From: Pseudomonadota bacterium
GTDB taxonomy: Bacteria; Pseudomonadota; Gammaproteobacteria; Burkholderiales; Burkholderiaceae_C
DNA length: 39,154 nucleotides
Assembly: GCA_021804595.1 (NCBI GenBank)
Contig: JAJZHH010000007.1
Coordinates: 4,876-44,029 of the forward strand
Direction: 5' to 3'
Both the position numbers and the translations under genes were made by a program. The notes beneath the pieces were generated by a model that saw nothing but the letters and a program-made list of their open reading frames with translations, did not search any database and had not been told where the DNA came from. Numbering within the stretch: the stretch's first letter is position 1; every line of letters begins with the position of its first letter. Below, piece after piece: positions 8,145 to 16,077 of the stretch.

Positions 8145-9137
8145 ATGCGTTCCATGCATGACAAACCGCTCCCCCGGGTGCGCCCGGCACGACCGCTCGA
8201 CACCAGCTTCGTGCGCGCCTTCGAAGCCGCGGCGCGGCTCGGCAGCTTCACCGCGGCGGCGCGCGAGCTGTCGCTGTCGCAATCGGCGCTGAGCCGCCAG
8301 ATCCAGTCGCTGGAGCACGCGCTGGGCGTTGCGCTGTTCGTGCGCGACGGGCCGCGCGCGCACTTGAACGCCGACGGCGAACGCCTCGCGGCAACGGTGC
8401 GCCATGCGCTGCAGCAACTCGACGCGACCGTCGACGAGCTGCGCGCGCAGCGCCGGCGACCGCGGGTGCGCATCACCACCTTCGCGTCGTTCGCCAGTCT
8501 GTGGCTGATGCCGCGGCTGCCGCTGTTCCAGGCCGAACACCCGGAAGTCGACATCGCGGTCGAGGCGTCCGACCGCATCGCCGACCTCGACGGCAGCGGC
8601 CAGGACGTCGCCTTGCGCCTGATCCGCCACGACAGCGCGCTGGCACAGGCGCCGGGCAGCCACGCGCTGTTCGAGGAACACATCGCTCCGGTGTGCAGCC
8701 CGCGCCTGCTCGCCGAACTGCGTCGCGGTGGCGGCTTGCGCACGCCGGCTGACCTGGCGCGCACGACGCTGATCGCCGATGTCGGCACCGGCCACGGCCG
8801 TCATCAGCTCGCCACGCACGTCGACGCGCTGTCGTGGCCGGGCTGGTTCGCCGCGATCGGTCAAACCCCGGTGCAGCCCAAGAGCTGGCTGCAGCTGGAC
8901 TTCACCCACCAGGCGGTGCAGGCCGCGCTGGCCGGCATGGGTGTGGCTATGGGGCAGATGGCGCTGATCCGCCAGCTGCTCGACGACGGCAGCCTGGTGC
9001 TGCCGCTGGGCGAAGCCCGCCCCAGCGGCTACCTCTACCACCTGGTGCGCCGCGTCGACGCGGCGCCGCGCGCCGAAGTCGACGCGCTGCTGGCCTGGTT
9101 GCAGGCGCAGCTGGTCGGCACGCCGACCGCGCCGTGA
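8145..9137 (+). CDS. LysR family transcriptional regulator, GcvA-like
   Basis: A 330-residue DNA-binding regulator. The N-terminal winged helix-turn-helix (about residues 17-76) has the classic FEAAARLGSFTAAARELSLS start and SRQIQSLE recognition helix. The rest is a LysR substrate-binding domain (about 100-310) with the W/LMPRLPLF and DGSLVLPL features of the GcvA/AmpR-type branch. The start is uncertain: an in-frame TTG at 8130 and ATGs at 8145 and 8154 all lack a good ribosome site, and I chose 8145. It faces away from the DUF2917 gene; the 113-bp gap would hold the shared operator. The effector is unknown. The glycine-cleavage genes that GcvA itself controls are not in the window. Confidence 0.88.
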   Translation: MRSMHDKPLPRVRPARPLDTSFVRAFEAAARLGSFTAAARELSLSQSALSRQIQSLEHALGVALFVRDGPRAHLNADGERLAATVRHALQQLDATVDELRAQRRRPRVRITTFASFASLWLMPRLPLFQAEHPEVDIAVEASDRIADLDGSGQDVALRLIRHDSALAQAPGSHALFEEHIAPVCSPRLLAELRRGGGLRTPADLARTTLIADVGTGHGRHQLATHVDALSWPGWFAAIGQTPVQPKSWLQLDFTHQAVQAALAGMGVAMGQMALIRQLLDDGSLVLPLGEARPSGYLYHLVRRVDAAPRAEVDALLAWLQAQLVGTPTAP

Positions 9138-9158
9138 CGCGCGTCGCGCGCGAGCGCT

Positions 9159-9539
9159 TCAGTCGAACGCCGGCGGCTGCGGACTGACCACCGGCTTGCC
9201 GGCGGCGGCCCAGGCGTCGAAGCCGCCTGCGATCGACTGCACGTGCGTGTAGCCCATGTCGCGCAGCGTCGCCGCGGCCAGCGCGGCGCGGCCGCTGGTC
9301 TTGCAGTAGACGACGATCTTCAGGTCGCGGGCGCCGTAGGCCGGGGTCGCGCTGAGCTTGAACTCGAGCAGGCCGCGCGGCAGCAGCACCGCGCCGGGCA
9401 AGTGGCCGGCAGCGTATTCGTCGGCCTCGCGCACGTCGAGCAGCAGATCGCAGTCGCGCAGCGACTGCTCGGCGGCGTCGAGCTCGACTTCGTGGATCTG
9501 CGCCTTCGCGGCGACGACCAGATCGTGGGCGGACTTCAT
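9159..9539 (-). CDS. Single-domain rhodanese-like sulfurtransferase
   Basis: A 126-residue protein that is one rhodanese domain. LLLDVREADEYAAGHLPGA (about residues 32-50) is the CH2A-type region. The active-site loop is YCKTSGRAA with catalytic C79, which would carry a persulfide. The conserved C-terminal GGFDAW is at about 105-110. The six-residue loop is of the GlpE/PspE type, which transfers sulfane sulfur to cyanide or thiols in vitro. There is no signal peptide, so it is cytoplasmic. The ATG at 9539 has GGAG six bases upstream. It is divergent from the MOSC gene 81 bp away; sulfurtransferase and molybdenum-cofactor-sulfurase-type genes next to each other may be functionally linked, but that is inference. 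Confidence 0.9.
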   Translation of the reverse strand: MKSAHDLVVAAKAQIHEVELDAAEQSLRDCDLLLDVREADEYAAGHLPGAVLLPRGLLEFKLSATPAYGARDLKIVVYCKTSGRAALAAATLRDMGYTHVQSIAGGFDAWAAAGKPVVSPQPPAFD

Positions 9540-9620
9540 GCGGGGCTCCGGTGGCGGGATGACGTACGCTGGCGAACTCGGTCGCCGCGGGCGATGACTC
9601 CAAAATACTACAGCCAGTTT

Positions 9621-10319
9621 ATGGACACGAACTCCGGCGCTGCCGCACCTGACCTCGGGCTCGACGGCGCGGTGGCCACCGCGCTGTTCGTCGGCGACAT
9701 CCGGCCGCTGCCCGAATCGGGGCGGCCGACCGGCATGTACAAGACCGCGCTGGGCGCGCCGGCGCGGCTCGGGGTCGACGGCTTCGACGTCGACCGGCAG
9801 GCCGACCGACGCGTGCACGGCGGCCCGGAAAAGGCCGTGCACCTGTACCCGTCGATGCACCTGGCGCGGCTCGCCGCGCGCTTCCCGCGCGCCGCCGCGC
9901 AATTGGTGCCGGGCGCGATCGGCGAGAACCTGTCGGCCGCGCTCGACGAGTCGGCGGTGCGCGTCGGCGAGGTCTGGAGCCTGGGCGACGCGCTGCTGCA
10001 GATCTGCCAGCCGCGCAACCCGTGCTGGAAGATCGACGAACGCTTCGGCTGCCCCGGCATGGCCGCCTACATCGTCGAGGCGCGCATCACCGGCTGGTAC
10101 TGGCGGGTGCTGCGCGGCAGCGTCGTGCAGCCCGGCGACGCGCTGCGCCGGCAACACACGGACGCCGCGGCGCCGACGCTGCGCGACGCGCTCGAGCTGT
10201 GGCACACGCCGCGCGCCGACACCGCGGCGCTGGCGCGGCTGGCGCAAGTCGACGGCATCGCCGCGCACTGGCGGCACAAGATCGAGCAACGCATCGACTG
10301 GCTCGCGCGCCAGCGCTGA
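9621..10319 (+). CDS. MOSC domain protein, YiiM-like
   Basis: A 232-residue MOSC protein of the YiiM type. The MOSC domain covers roughly residues 25-165. It includes the VHGGPEKAVHLYP segment and the family cysteine in QPRNPCWKI (about residue 137), the residue that binds the molybdenum cofactor or carries sulfur in this superfamily. A C-terminal helical extension follows, as in YiiM, which in E. coli handles N-hydroxylated purines with a bound molybdenum cofactor. An in-frame ATG 27 bp upstream is also possible; neither has a clear ribosome site, and I chose the one nearest the domain. It is divergent from the rhodanese gene. The exact substrate cannot be named. Confidence 0.85.
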   Translation: MDTNSGAAAPDLGLDGAVATALFVGDIRPLPESGRPTGMYKTALGAPARLGVDGFDVDRQADRRVHGGPEKAVHLYPSMHLARLAARFPRAAAQLVPGAIGENLSAALDESAVRVGEVWSLGDALLQICQPRNPCWKIDERFGCPGMAAYIVEARITGWYWRVLRGSVVQPGDALRRQHTDAAAPTLRDALELWHTPRADTAALARLAQVDGIAAHWRHKIEQRIDWLARQR

Positions 10320-10419
10320 GCGCAGCGCGCGCGGGCGCCGGCCGCCAGCGCCAGTGGCACCATGCGCGACGTGCGCAATGGCGCCGCGCGCGCGCCGCGG
10401 CTGCGTCTACGATGCGCGG

Positions 10420-11820
10420 ATGAACCCACAGCACGACACCGCGGCCGCGCTGGCCGACGACAAGACCCAACTGGCCGCGGCGCTGGCCGCGGCGGGCGCG
10501 CGCCGCGTCGAATGCGCGATGGCCGACTTCAGCGCCATCGCGCGCGGCAAACTGGCGCTGCGCGACGATGCGCTGGCCGGCTGCAAGCTGCCCAGCGTGC
10601 TGCTGGGCATGACCGTGACCGGCGGCGCGCCGACCGAGATGTTCGGCAGCGTGCTGCCCGGCGCCTACACCGATCTGTCGCTGGTCGCCGATGCGTCGAC
10701 GCTGGCACCGCGCCCCGGGCGCACCGACGAAGCCAGCGTGATCTGCGAGCCGACCGGCAGCTGGCACGCGCCGCGCTACGGCCGCGAGCTCGGGGCGCAC
10801 GAACTGTCGCCGCGCGCGGCGCTGCGCCGGGTGCTCGCGGCGTGGCGCGACGCCGGGCTGCGCGCCACCGTCGCTCCCGAGCTCGAGTTGTTCCTGCTGC
10901 AGCGCCGCGTCGACGCCGGCGCTGTGCAACTCGACGCGGCGGCCGCCGGCGGCGGCTCCGGCGCGCGCGAAATGGCCTGCGAGCAGTATTCGCTCGAACG
11001 CACCGCGCAGTTCGAAGCGTATTTCGACGCGCTGTACGCGGCCGCCGACGCGCTGCGCATCCCGCTCAGCGGGCATCTGCACGAAGCCGCGCTGTCGCAG
11101 TACGAGGTCAACTTCGCGCCGGGCGAGCCGCTGGCGCAGGCCGACGCGGTGTGGCGCTTCAAGCGCGTCGCGCGCGAACTCGCGGTGCGCCACGGCTTCC
11201 TCGCCAGCTTCGCCGCCAAACCCTTCCTCGACCAGCCCGGCACCGGCATGCACTGGCACTTCAGCGTGCAGCGCGACGGCGCGGATTGGCCGCAGCTGTT
11301 CGCCACGCCCGCCGGCGAGTCGACCGCGGCGCTGGGCCATTTCATCGCCGGCGTGCAGCGCGGCGCGCCGGGTGCGATGGCGCTGTTCGCGCCTTACGAC
11401 ATGTCGTTCGACCGCATCGCGCTCAGCGACGCGTCGCCGACCCACGCCGACTGGGGCGAGGACGATCGCCACGCGGCGCTGCGCGTTCCCGCCTCCGGTG
11501 CCGCCGCGCGACGCGTCGAGAACCGGCTGCCCGGCGGCGACGCCAACCCCTATCTGGTCGTCGCCGCGACGCTGGCGCTGGGGCTCGACGGGCTGCGCGC
11601 GGCGCAGCCGCCGCTGGGCGGACGCGACGACGCGCTGAAACTGCCGCGCACACTGCCCGAGGCGCTGGCCGCGCTGCAGCGCTCGGACGTGCTGCGGCGC
11701 TGGCTGGGCGCGCCGCTGGTCGATCTGTACGTCGCGCTGAAAACGCAGGAACACGCCGAGCGCGGCGCCGCCGACGATGCACGGCAGTGGGACCTGCGCC
11801 ACCTGATCGAACTGGCCTGA
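10420..11820 (+). CDS. Glutamine synthetase family protein, gamma-glutamylpolyamine synthetase type
   Basis: A 466-residue enzyme of the glutamine synthetase fold, predicted to ligate glutamate to an amine with ATP. Visible family motifs are the metal-binding PELELFLL, HLHEAALSQYEVNF, GTGMHWHFSV, and RVENRLPGGDANPYL near the C-terminus. The sequence is of the PuuA-like branch (GS type III/gamma-glutamylputrescine synthetase) rather than GlnA, and it lacks the adenylylation loop. Its stop overlaps the start of an FAD oxidase (TGATG), the order expected of puuA-puuB polyamine catabolism. The ATG at 10420 gives a normal N-terminus. No Shine-Dalgarno is seen, and TACGAT sits 7 bp upstream, so a leaderless transcript is possible. 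The amine substrate is not proven. Confidence 0.85.
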   Translation: MNPQHDTAAALADDKTQLAAALAAAGARRVECAMADFSAIARGKLALRDDALAGCKLPSVLLGMTVTGGAPTEMFGSVLPGAYTDLSLVADASTLAPRPGRTDEASVICEPTGSWHAPRYGRELGAHELSPRAALRRVLAAWRDAGLRATVAPELELFLLQRRVDAGAVQLDAAAAGGGSGAREMACEQYSLERTAQFEAYFDALYAAADALRIPLSGHLHEAALSQYEVNFAPGEPLAQADAVWRFKRVARELAVRHGFLASFAAKPFLDQPGTGMHWHFSVQRDGADWPQLFATPAGESTAALGHFIAGVQRGAPGAMALFAPYDMSFDRIALSDASPTHADWGEDDRHAALRVPASGAAARRVENRLPGGDANPYLVVAATLALGLDGLRAAQPPLGGRDDALKLPRTLPEALAALQRSDVLRRWLGAPLVDLYVALKTQEHAERGAADDARQWDLRHLIELA

Positions 11821-13109
11821 TGTTTCGCGGAGGCGCCGATTACCCGCCGAGCTGGTACGCGGCGACCGCGTCGCCGCCGCCGCCGCGCACGACGCCGCCG
11901 CCGGCCGAAGTCGACGTCGCCATCGTCGGTGGCGGCTTCTTCGGCCTGTACTGCGCGTTGCGGCTGGCACAGGCCGGGCGCCGCGTCGCGCTGCTCGAGG
12001 CCAGCCGCCTCGGCTGGGGCGGCTCGGGGCGCAACGGCGGCCAGCTGGTGCCGGGGCTGTCGTGCGGCTGGGCCAGGCTGCGCACGGCGCTCGGCGCTCA
12101 GCTCACCGCCGAGATGCAGCGCGAGTCGCAGCGCGCGCTGCAGCAGATCCGCGCATTGATCGCCGAGCGTGCTATCGATTGCGAACTGGCCGACGGCCAC
12201 GTCGAAGTCGCGGTGCTCGAGCGCCGCGTGCGCGCCTTGCACGACGCGATCGACGAGGCGCGGCGCGACTGGGGCGACACCCGGCTGCGCTTCGTCGACC
12301 GCGCCGAGCTCGGCGCCTACGTCGATTCGCCGCGCTACCGCGCCGGCCTGTTCGACCCCGACGCGGCGCACCTGCACCCGCTCAAATACCTGTTCGGCGT
12401 CGCCGCCGCGGCCGAGGCCGCCGGCGCGACGCTGCACGAGGGCTGCCGCGTCGCCGGCTACCGCGAGCTGGCCGACGGCGTGCGCGTGCAGCTGAGCGAC
12501 GGCGCCTCGCTGCGCTGCGCGCAGCTGGTGCTCGCCGCCGGCGCCTACGTCGACCGCGTCGACCCGCGGCTGGCCGCGCGCGTGCTGCCGGTCGGCAGCT
12601 TCATCGGCGTCACCGCGCCGCTGGGCGAAGCCGCGTGCCGGCAGCTGCTGCCGGGCAACCACGCGGTCTACGACAACCAGTTCATCCTCGAATACTTCCG
12701 CACCACCGCCGACCACCGGCTGCTGTTCGGCGGCCGCTGCACCTACCTCGGCGGCACGCCGCGACGGCTGGCCGACGCGATGCGCACGAACATCGTGCGC
12801 GCTTTCCCGCAGCTGCGCGGCGTCGCCGTCGACTACGCCTGGGGCGGCCACATCGACGTCACGCTGCGCCGGTTGCCGGACTGGGGCCGGCGCGGCGATC
12901 GTCTTTACTGGGCGCAGGGTTTCTGCGGCCACGGCATGGTGCCGACACGCATCGCGGCCAATGTGGTCACCGAAGCGATGCTCGGCGAGCCGACGCGGCT
13001 CGACGCGTTCGCCGCGATCGTCAACCCGCGCTTTCCCGGCGGCGAGCGCGTCGGCGCGCTGCTGCAGGCGCTGGGCATGAGCTGGTACCGCTTGCGCGAC
13101 CGGGTCTGA
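11820..13109 (+). CDS. FAD-dependent amine oxidoreductase, PuuB-like
   Basis: A 429-residue DAO-family flavoenzyme. The dinucleotide-binding motif VAIVGGGFFGLYCALRLAQ is at about residues 33-51, followed by the acidic end LLEA. GGSGRNGGQLVPG follows (about 69-81), typical of gamma-glutamylputrescine oxidases and related amine oxidases that bind FAD. WAQGFCGHGM near residue 363 is the C-terminal FAD-contact motif. The start codon overlaps the stop of the glutamine-synthetase-like gene by one base (TGATG), which implies translational coupling. The pair probably performs the first two steps of putrescine or other polyamine breakdown, producing an aldehyde plus ammonia and hydrogen peroxide. No aldehyde dehydrogenase or hydrolase of this pathway is adjacent. 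Confidence 0.86.
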   Translation: MFRGGADYPPSWYAATASPPPPRTTPPPAEVDVAIVGGGFFGLYCALRLAQAGRRVALLEASRLGWGGSGRNGGQLVPGLSCGWARLRTALGAQLTAEMQRESQRALQQIRALIAERAIDCELADGHVEVAVLERRVRALHDAIDEARRDWGDTRLRFVDRAELGAYVDSPRYRAGLFDPDAAHLHPLKYLFGVAAAAEAAGATLHEGCRVAGYRELADGVRVQLSDGASLRCAQLVLAAGAYVDRVDPRLAARVLPVGSFIGVTAPLGEAACRQLLPGNHAVYDNQFILEYFRTTADHRLLFGGRCTYLGGTPRRLADAMRTNIVRAFPQLRGVAVDYAWGGHIDVTLRRLPDWGRRGDRLYWAQGFCGHGMVPTRIAANVVTEAMLGEPTRLDAFAAIVNPRFPGGERVGALLQALGMSWYRLRDRV

Positions 13110-13155
13110 CGCGGCATCACGCCGCGACGCCGGCCGCGGCTGGGCCGCCATGCCT

Positions 13156-13195
13156 GAAACCACGTGTTATGCATGGTTTCTCAAGCGTGTATAAC
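13156..13195 (+). promoter_or_regulatory. Putative promoter with GAAACCA-N11-TGGTTTC inverted repeat
   Basis: TATAAC (13190-13195) preceded 17 bp earlier by TTATGC (13167-13172) makes a modest sigma-70 promoter for the 72-residue gene. The -35 lies inside a perfect 7-bp inverted repeat, GAAACCA (13156-13162) and TGGTTTC (13174-13180), spaced by 11 bp. The spacing puts the half-sites about two helical turns apart, as in many dimeric operators. A terminator for the upstream gene is less likely because no T-run follows. Confidence 0.45.
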
Positions 13196-13233
13196 TGCAA
13201 CACCGATTGTCAGATTCGGTGGGCGGGGCCGGC

Positions 13234-13452
13234 ATGAACAGCGCACACGAACTTGAACGGCTGCATGGCCGCATCTGCGCGATCCTCGATTGCGCGGCCG
13301 CCGAGATTGTGCTGCGCGGCACCGTCGACGGCCTGATCGAGCTGCGCAGCTACGAGCTGGACGAGGCCTTTCGCTGGGCACACCATGCGTCGCTGGTCGG
13401 CTCGGCCGACGAGCTGCTGCAGTGGGCGCGGCGCGCGCGGCGCACGGCGTGA
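13234..13452 (+). CDS. Small hypothetical protein, 72 residues
   Basis: A 72-residue protein that I do not recognise. It is predicted to be soluble and mostly helical: an N-terminal helix (HELERLHGRICAILD), a short strand-like hydrophobic stretch (AAEIVLRGTVDGLIEL) and a C-terminal amphipathic helix ending in Arg/Ala. It has two cysteines and no signal peptide. Codon use matches the neighbours and it is preceded by a promoter-like element with an inverted repeat, so I think it is real. An in-frame TTG 27 bp upstream is an alternative start. It sits alone between the amine oxidase and the convergent ilvD gene. Confidence 0.55.
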   Translation: MNSAHELERLHGRICAILDCAAAEIVLRGTVDGLIELRSYELDEAFRWAHHASLVGSADELLQWARRARRTA

Positions 13453-13483
13453 CGCGCGGCCGCCGCGCCGCATCAGTGCGGCA

Positions 13484-15334
13484 TCAGCGCCGCAGTTGCG
13501 CGAGGTCGCGCACCGCGCCGGTATCGGCCGACGTGGTCATCGCCGCGTAGGCCTGCAGCGCCGCCGAGACCTGGCGCTGGCGCCCGATCGGCTGCCACGC
13601 CGCGTCGCCGCGCGCCAGCATCGCGGCGCGTCGGCGCGCCAGCTCCTCGTCGCTGACCGCGAGCCGGATGCTGCGCTGCGCGATGTCGATCTCGATCGTG
13701 TCGCCGTCCTCGACCAGCGCGATCGCGCCGCCCATCGCCGCCTCGGGCGAAGCGTGGCCGATCGACAGCCCCGAGGTGCCGCCGGAGAAGCGTCCGTCGG
13801 TCAGCAGCGCGCACTGCTTGCCCAGTCCACGGCTCTTCAGATACGAGGTGGGGTACAGCATCTCCTGCATGCCCGGGCCGCCCTTCGGCCCCTCAAAGCG
13901 GATCACGACGACGTCACCGGCCTGCACCTGCTCGCCGAGAATGCCTTCGACCGCGTCGTCCTGGCTCTCGAAGACGCGGGCGCGGCCGCTGAAACTCCAG
14001 ATCGACTCGTCGACGCCGGCGGTCTTCACGATGCAGCCGCGCTCGGCGATGTTGCCGTACAGCACCGCCAGCCCGCCGTCGCGGCTGAACGCATGGGCCA
14101 CGTCGCGGATCACGCCGTGCTCGCGGTCGACGTCGAGCGCCTTCCAGCGGCTGTCCTGCGAGAACGCGACCTGCGTCGGCACGCCGCCCGGCGCGGCGCG
14201 GTAGAAGTGCTGCGCGGCGTCGTCGGCGCCAGCCTTGACATCCCAGCGCGCCAGCGCCTCGCCCAGCGTCGGCGCGTGCACCGTGCGCACGTCGGTGTGC
14301 AGCAGACCGCCGCGCGCGAGCTCGCCGAGAATGGCCATGATGCCGCCGGCGCGGTGCACGTCCTCGATGTGCACGTCGGCCACCGACGGCGCCACCTTGC
14401 ACAGGCACGGCACGCGGCGCGAAATGCGGTCGATGTCGGCCATCGTGAACGGCACCTGCGCTTCGTGCGCCGCGGCCAGCAGGTGCAGCACGGTGTTGGT
14501 CGAGCCGCCCATCGCCATGTCGAGCGCGACGGCGTTCTCGAACGCCTTGAAGGTCGCGATCGAGCGCGGCAGCACGCCGGCGTCGTCGCCTTCGTAATGC
14601 TGCCGGGCCAGCGCGACGATGCGTCGCCCGGCCTCGCGGAACAGGCCCTCGCGATCGGCGTGGGTCGCCACCAGCGTGCCGTTGCCGGGCAGCGACAGGC
14701 CCAGCGCCTCGGTCAGGCAGTTCATCGAATTGGCGGTGAACATGCCCGAGCACGAGCCGCAGGTCGGGCACGCCGAGCGCTCGATCGCGGCGACTTCGTC
14801 GTCGCTGCAGCTGCGGTCGGCGGCCTTGACCATCGCGTCGACCAGGTCGAGCGCGACGACCTTGCCTTCGAGCTTGACCTTGCCGGCTTCCATCGGCCCG
14901 CCGGAAACGAAGATCACCGGGATGTTCAGCCGCAGCGCGGCCATCAGCATGCCGGGGGTGATCTTGTCGCAGTTGGAGATGCACACCAGCGCGTCGGCGC
15001 AGTGCGCGTTGACCATGTATTCGACGCTGTCGGCGATCAGCTCGCGGCTGGGCAGCGAATACAGCATGCCGCCGTGGCCCATCGCGATGCCGTCGTCGAT
15101 CGCGATGGTGTTGAATTCCTTGGCCACGCCGCCGGCGGCCTCGATCTCGCGCGCGACCAGCTGGCCGAGGTCCTTCAGGTGCACGTGGCCGGGGACGAAC
15201 TGGGTGAAGCTGTTCGCGACCGCGATGATCGGCTTGTCGAAGTCCGCGTCCTTCATGCCGGTGGCGCGCCACAGGGCGCGCGCCCCGGCCATGTTGCGGC
15301 CGGCGGTCGAGGTGCGGGAACGGTACTGGGGCAT
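13484..15334 (-). CDS. ilvD: Dihydroxy-acid dehydratase
   Basis: The 616-residue dihydroxy-acid dehydratase of valine, isoleucine and leucine synthesis, which removes water from 2,3-dihydroxy-3-methyl acids to give 2-keto acids. The length equals the E. coli enzyme, and the N-terminus ([20 protein letters not shown]) is of the E. coli type. The iron-sulfur ligands are in SNCDKITPG and [29 protein letters not shown] near the C-terminus is the substrate/Mg region. The start at 15334 has GGAG six bases upstream; the frame extends further but without homology. It is transcribed away from the DUF2946/TonB genes and is not in an ilv operon here. The Fe-S cluster type (4Fe-4S in the E. coli enzyme) is inferred from family. 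Confidence 0.97.
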   Translation of the reverse strand: MPQYRSRTSTAGRNMAGARALWRATGMKDADFDKPIIAVANSFTQFVPGHVHLKDLGQLVAREIEAAGGVAKEFNTIAIDDGIAMGHGGMLYSLPSRELIADSVEYMVNAHCADALVCISNCDKITPGMLMAALRLNIPVIFVSGGPMEAGKVKLEGKVVALDLVDAMVKAADRSCSDDEVAAIERSACPTCGSCSGMFTANSMNCLTEALGLSLPGNGTLVATHADREGLFREAGRRIVALARQHYEGDDAGVLPRSIATFKAFENAVALDMAMGGSTNTVLHLLAAAHEAQVPFTMADIDRISRRVPCLCKVAPSVADVHIEDVHRAGGIMAILGELARGGLLHTDVRTVHAPTLGEALARWDVKAGADDAAQHFYRAAPGGVPTQVAFSQDSRWKALDVDREHGVIRDVAHAFSRDGGLAVLYGNIAERGCIVKTAGVDESIWSFSGRARVFESQDDAVEGILGEQVQAGDVVVIRFEGPKGGPGMQEMLYPTSYLKSRGLGKQCALLTDGRFSGGTSGLSIGHASPEAAMGGAIALVEDGDTIEIDIAQRSIRLAVSDEELARRRAAMLARGDAAWQPIGRQRQVSAALQAYAAMTTSADTGAVRDLAQLRR

Positions 15335-15463
15335 GGAAAACTCCGCTGGGGTGTCCGGTAGGCTTGCGGCGCTCGGCGGCGCCGCCGGCGCCACGGCGCG
15401 GGCCGCGGCGCGATGCGCTCGATGTTACGGGCATTCGAGCGGCCGCGAGCGGCGCCGCGCGGA

Positions 15464-15469
15464 TACACT
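15464..15469 (+). promoter_or_regulatory. Possible -10 box of the DUF2946-like/TonB genes
   Basis: TACACT lies 58 bp before the start of the small secreted protein in a locally less GC-rich spot. No matching -35 box is visible at the expected distance, so this is a weak call. Confidence 0.3.
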
Positions 15470-15526
15470 TGCGAACACCTACCCCGAGCGACGCCGCTGC
15501 GGCAGCGTCGCCGGGCCGCCCTCGTC

Positions 15527-15934
15527 ATGCTCAACCCGTTCACGCGACTGCCCCGTCTGCGCCTCGCGACCACCTGGATCGCGCTGGCCGCGCTCGTGCT
15601 GGCGCCGCTGGCGCAGGCGATGCGCGCGCCGCCGCGGGCCATCGAAGTGCCGTTCTGCGACGCCGGCGCGAACGCGGCCGCGCCGCGCGGGTCGGTGCCG
15701 ACGCGCGGCCCGCAGGCTCCGCCGGCGCACGTCGTGCTGTGTTTCGCCGGCGGCGCCGGCGGCGCCGGCGTGCAGCCGCAGCCGTTCCTGCCGACGCCGA
15801 TCGCCGCCCCGCTCAGCGTCGACACCGGCGCGCTGCTGCGCGTCGCGGCGCTGCCGCGCCTGCGCGCCGCACCACGCGTCTGGATCCAGCCCCCCGGTCG
15901 GGCCCCGCCGGCGATGGCGCCGGCATTCGCCTGA
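15527..15934 (+). CDS. Small exported protein, DUF2946-like
   Basis: A 135-residue exported protein. An N-terminal signal peptide (about 1-31, hydrophobic core TTWIALAALVLAPLAQA) is followed by a low-complexity Ala/Pro/Gly region with two cysteines (in VPFCDAG and VVLCFAGG). This layout resembles DUF2946 proteins, which usually precede metal (often copper) TonB receptors or transporters, but the usual CxxC/His cluster is reduced, so the family call is tentative. The frame opens 38 codons earlier; the ATG at 15527 is chosen because it puts the signal peptide at the N-terminus. The TonB receptor starts 143 bp downstream on the same strand. Confidence 0.6.
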   Translation: MLNPFTRLPRLRLATTWIALAALVLAPLAQAMRAPPRAIEVPFCDAGANAAAPRGSVPTRGPQAPPAHVVLCFAGGAGGAGVQPQPFLPTPIAAPLSVDTGALLRVAALPRLRAAPRVWIQPPGRAPPAMAPAFA

Positions 15935-15992
15935 CAGGCTGTTCCCGACAGCCTGCCGACGCTGCGCGTCGGCGGCCCGCGCCGCCGACGCG
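15935..15992 (+). promoter_or_regulatory. Two consecutive RNA hairpins between the DUF2946-like and TonB genes
   Basis: The first begins right after the stop codon: CAGGCTGT (15935-15942), a five-base loop, then ACAGCCTG (15948-15955). The second is stronger: CGCGTCGGCGG (15965-15975), a six-base loop, then CCGCCGACGCG (15982-15992). Neither is followed by a T-run. They could be an attenuator, an RNA-stability element or a Rho-related site that sets the ratio of the two products. Confidence 0.45.
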
Positions 15993-16077
15993 TCTCCCTT
16001 GCCTCCGCGGCTGCGCCGCGCCGACGCGCCGACCCGGCGTCGCCGGCGCGCGCGCCGCGTCCGCTCGAGCCTGACCC

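Noticed and set aside
15335-15526. Looked for a branched-chain amino acid attenuator or riboswitch before ilvD and for a metal riboswitch before the TonB genes
   Set aside because: No leader peptide with Val/Ile/Leu codons and no recognisable riboswitch core could be found.
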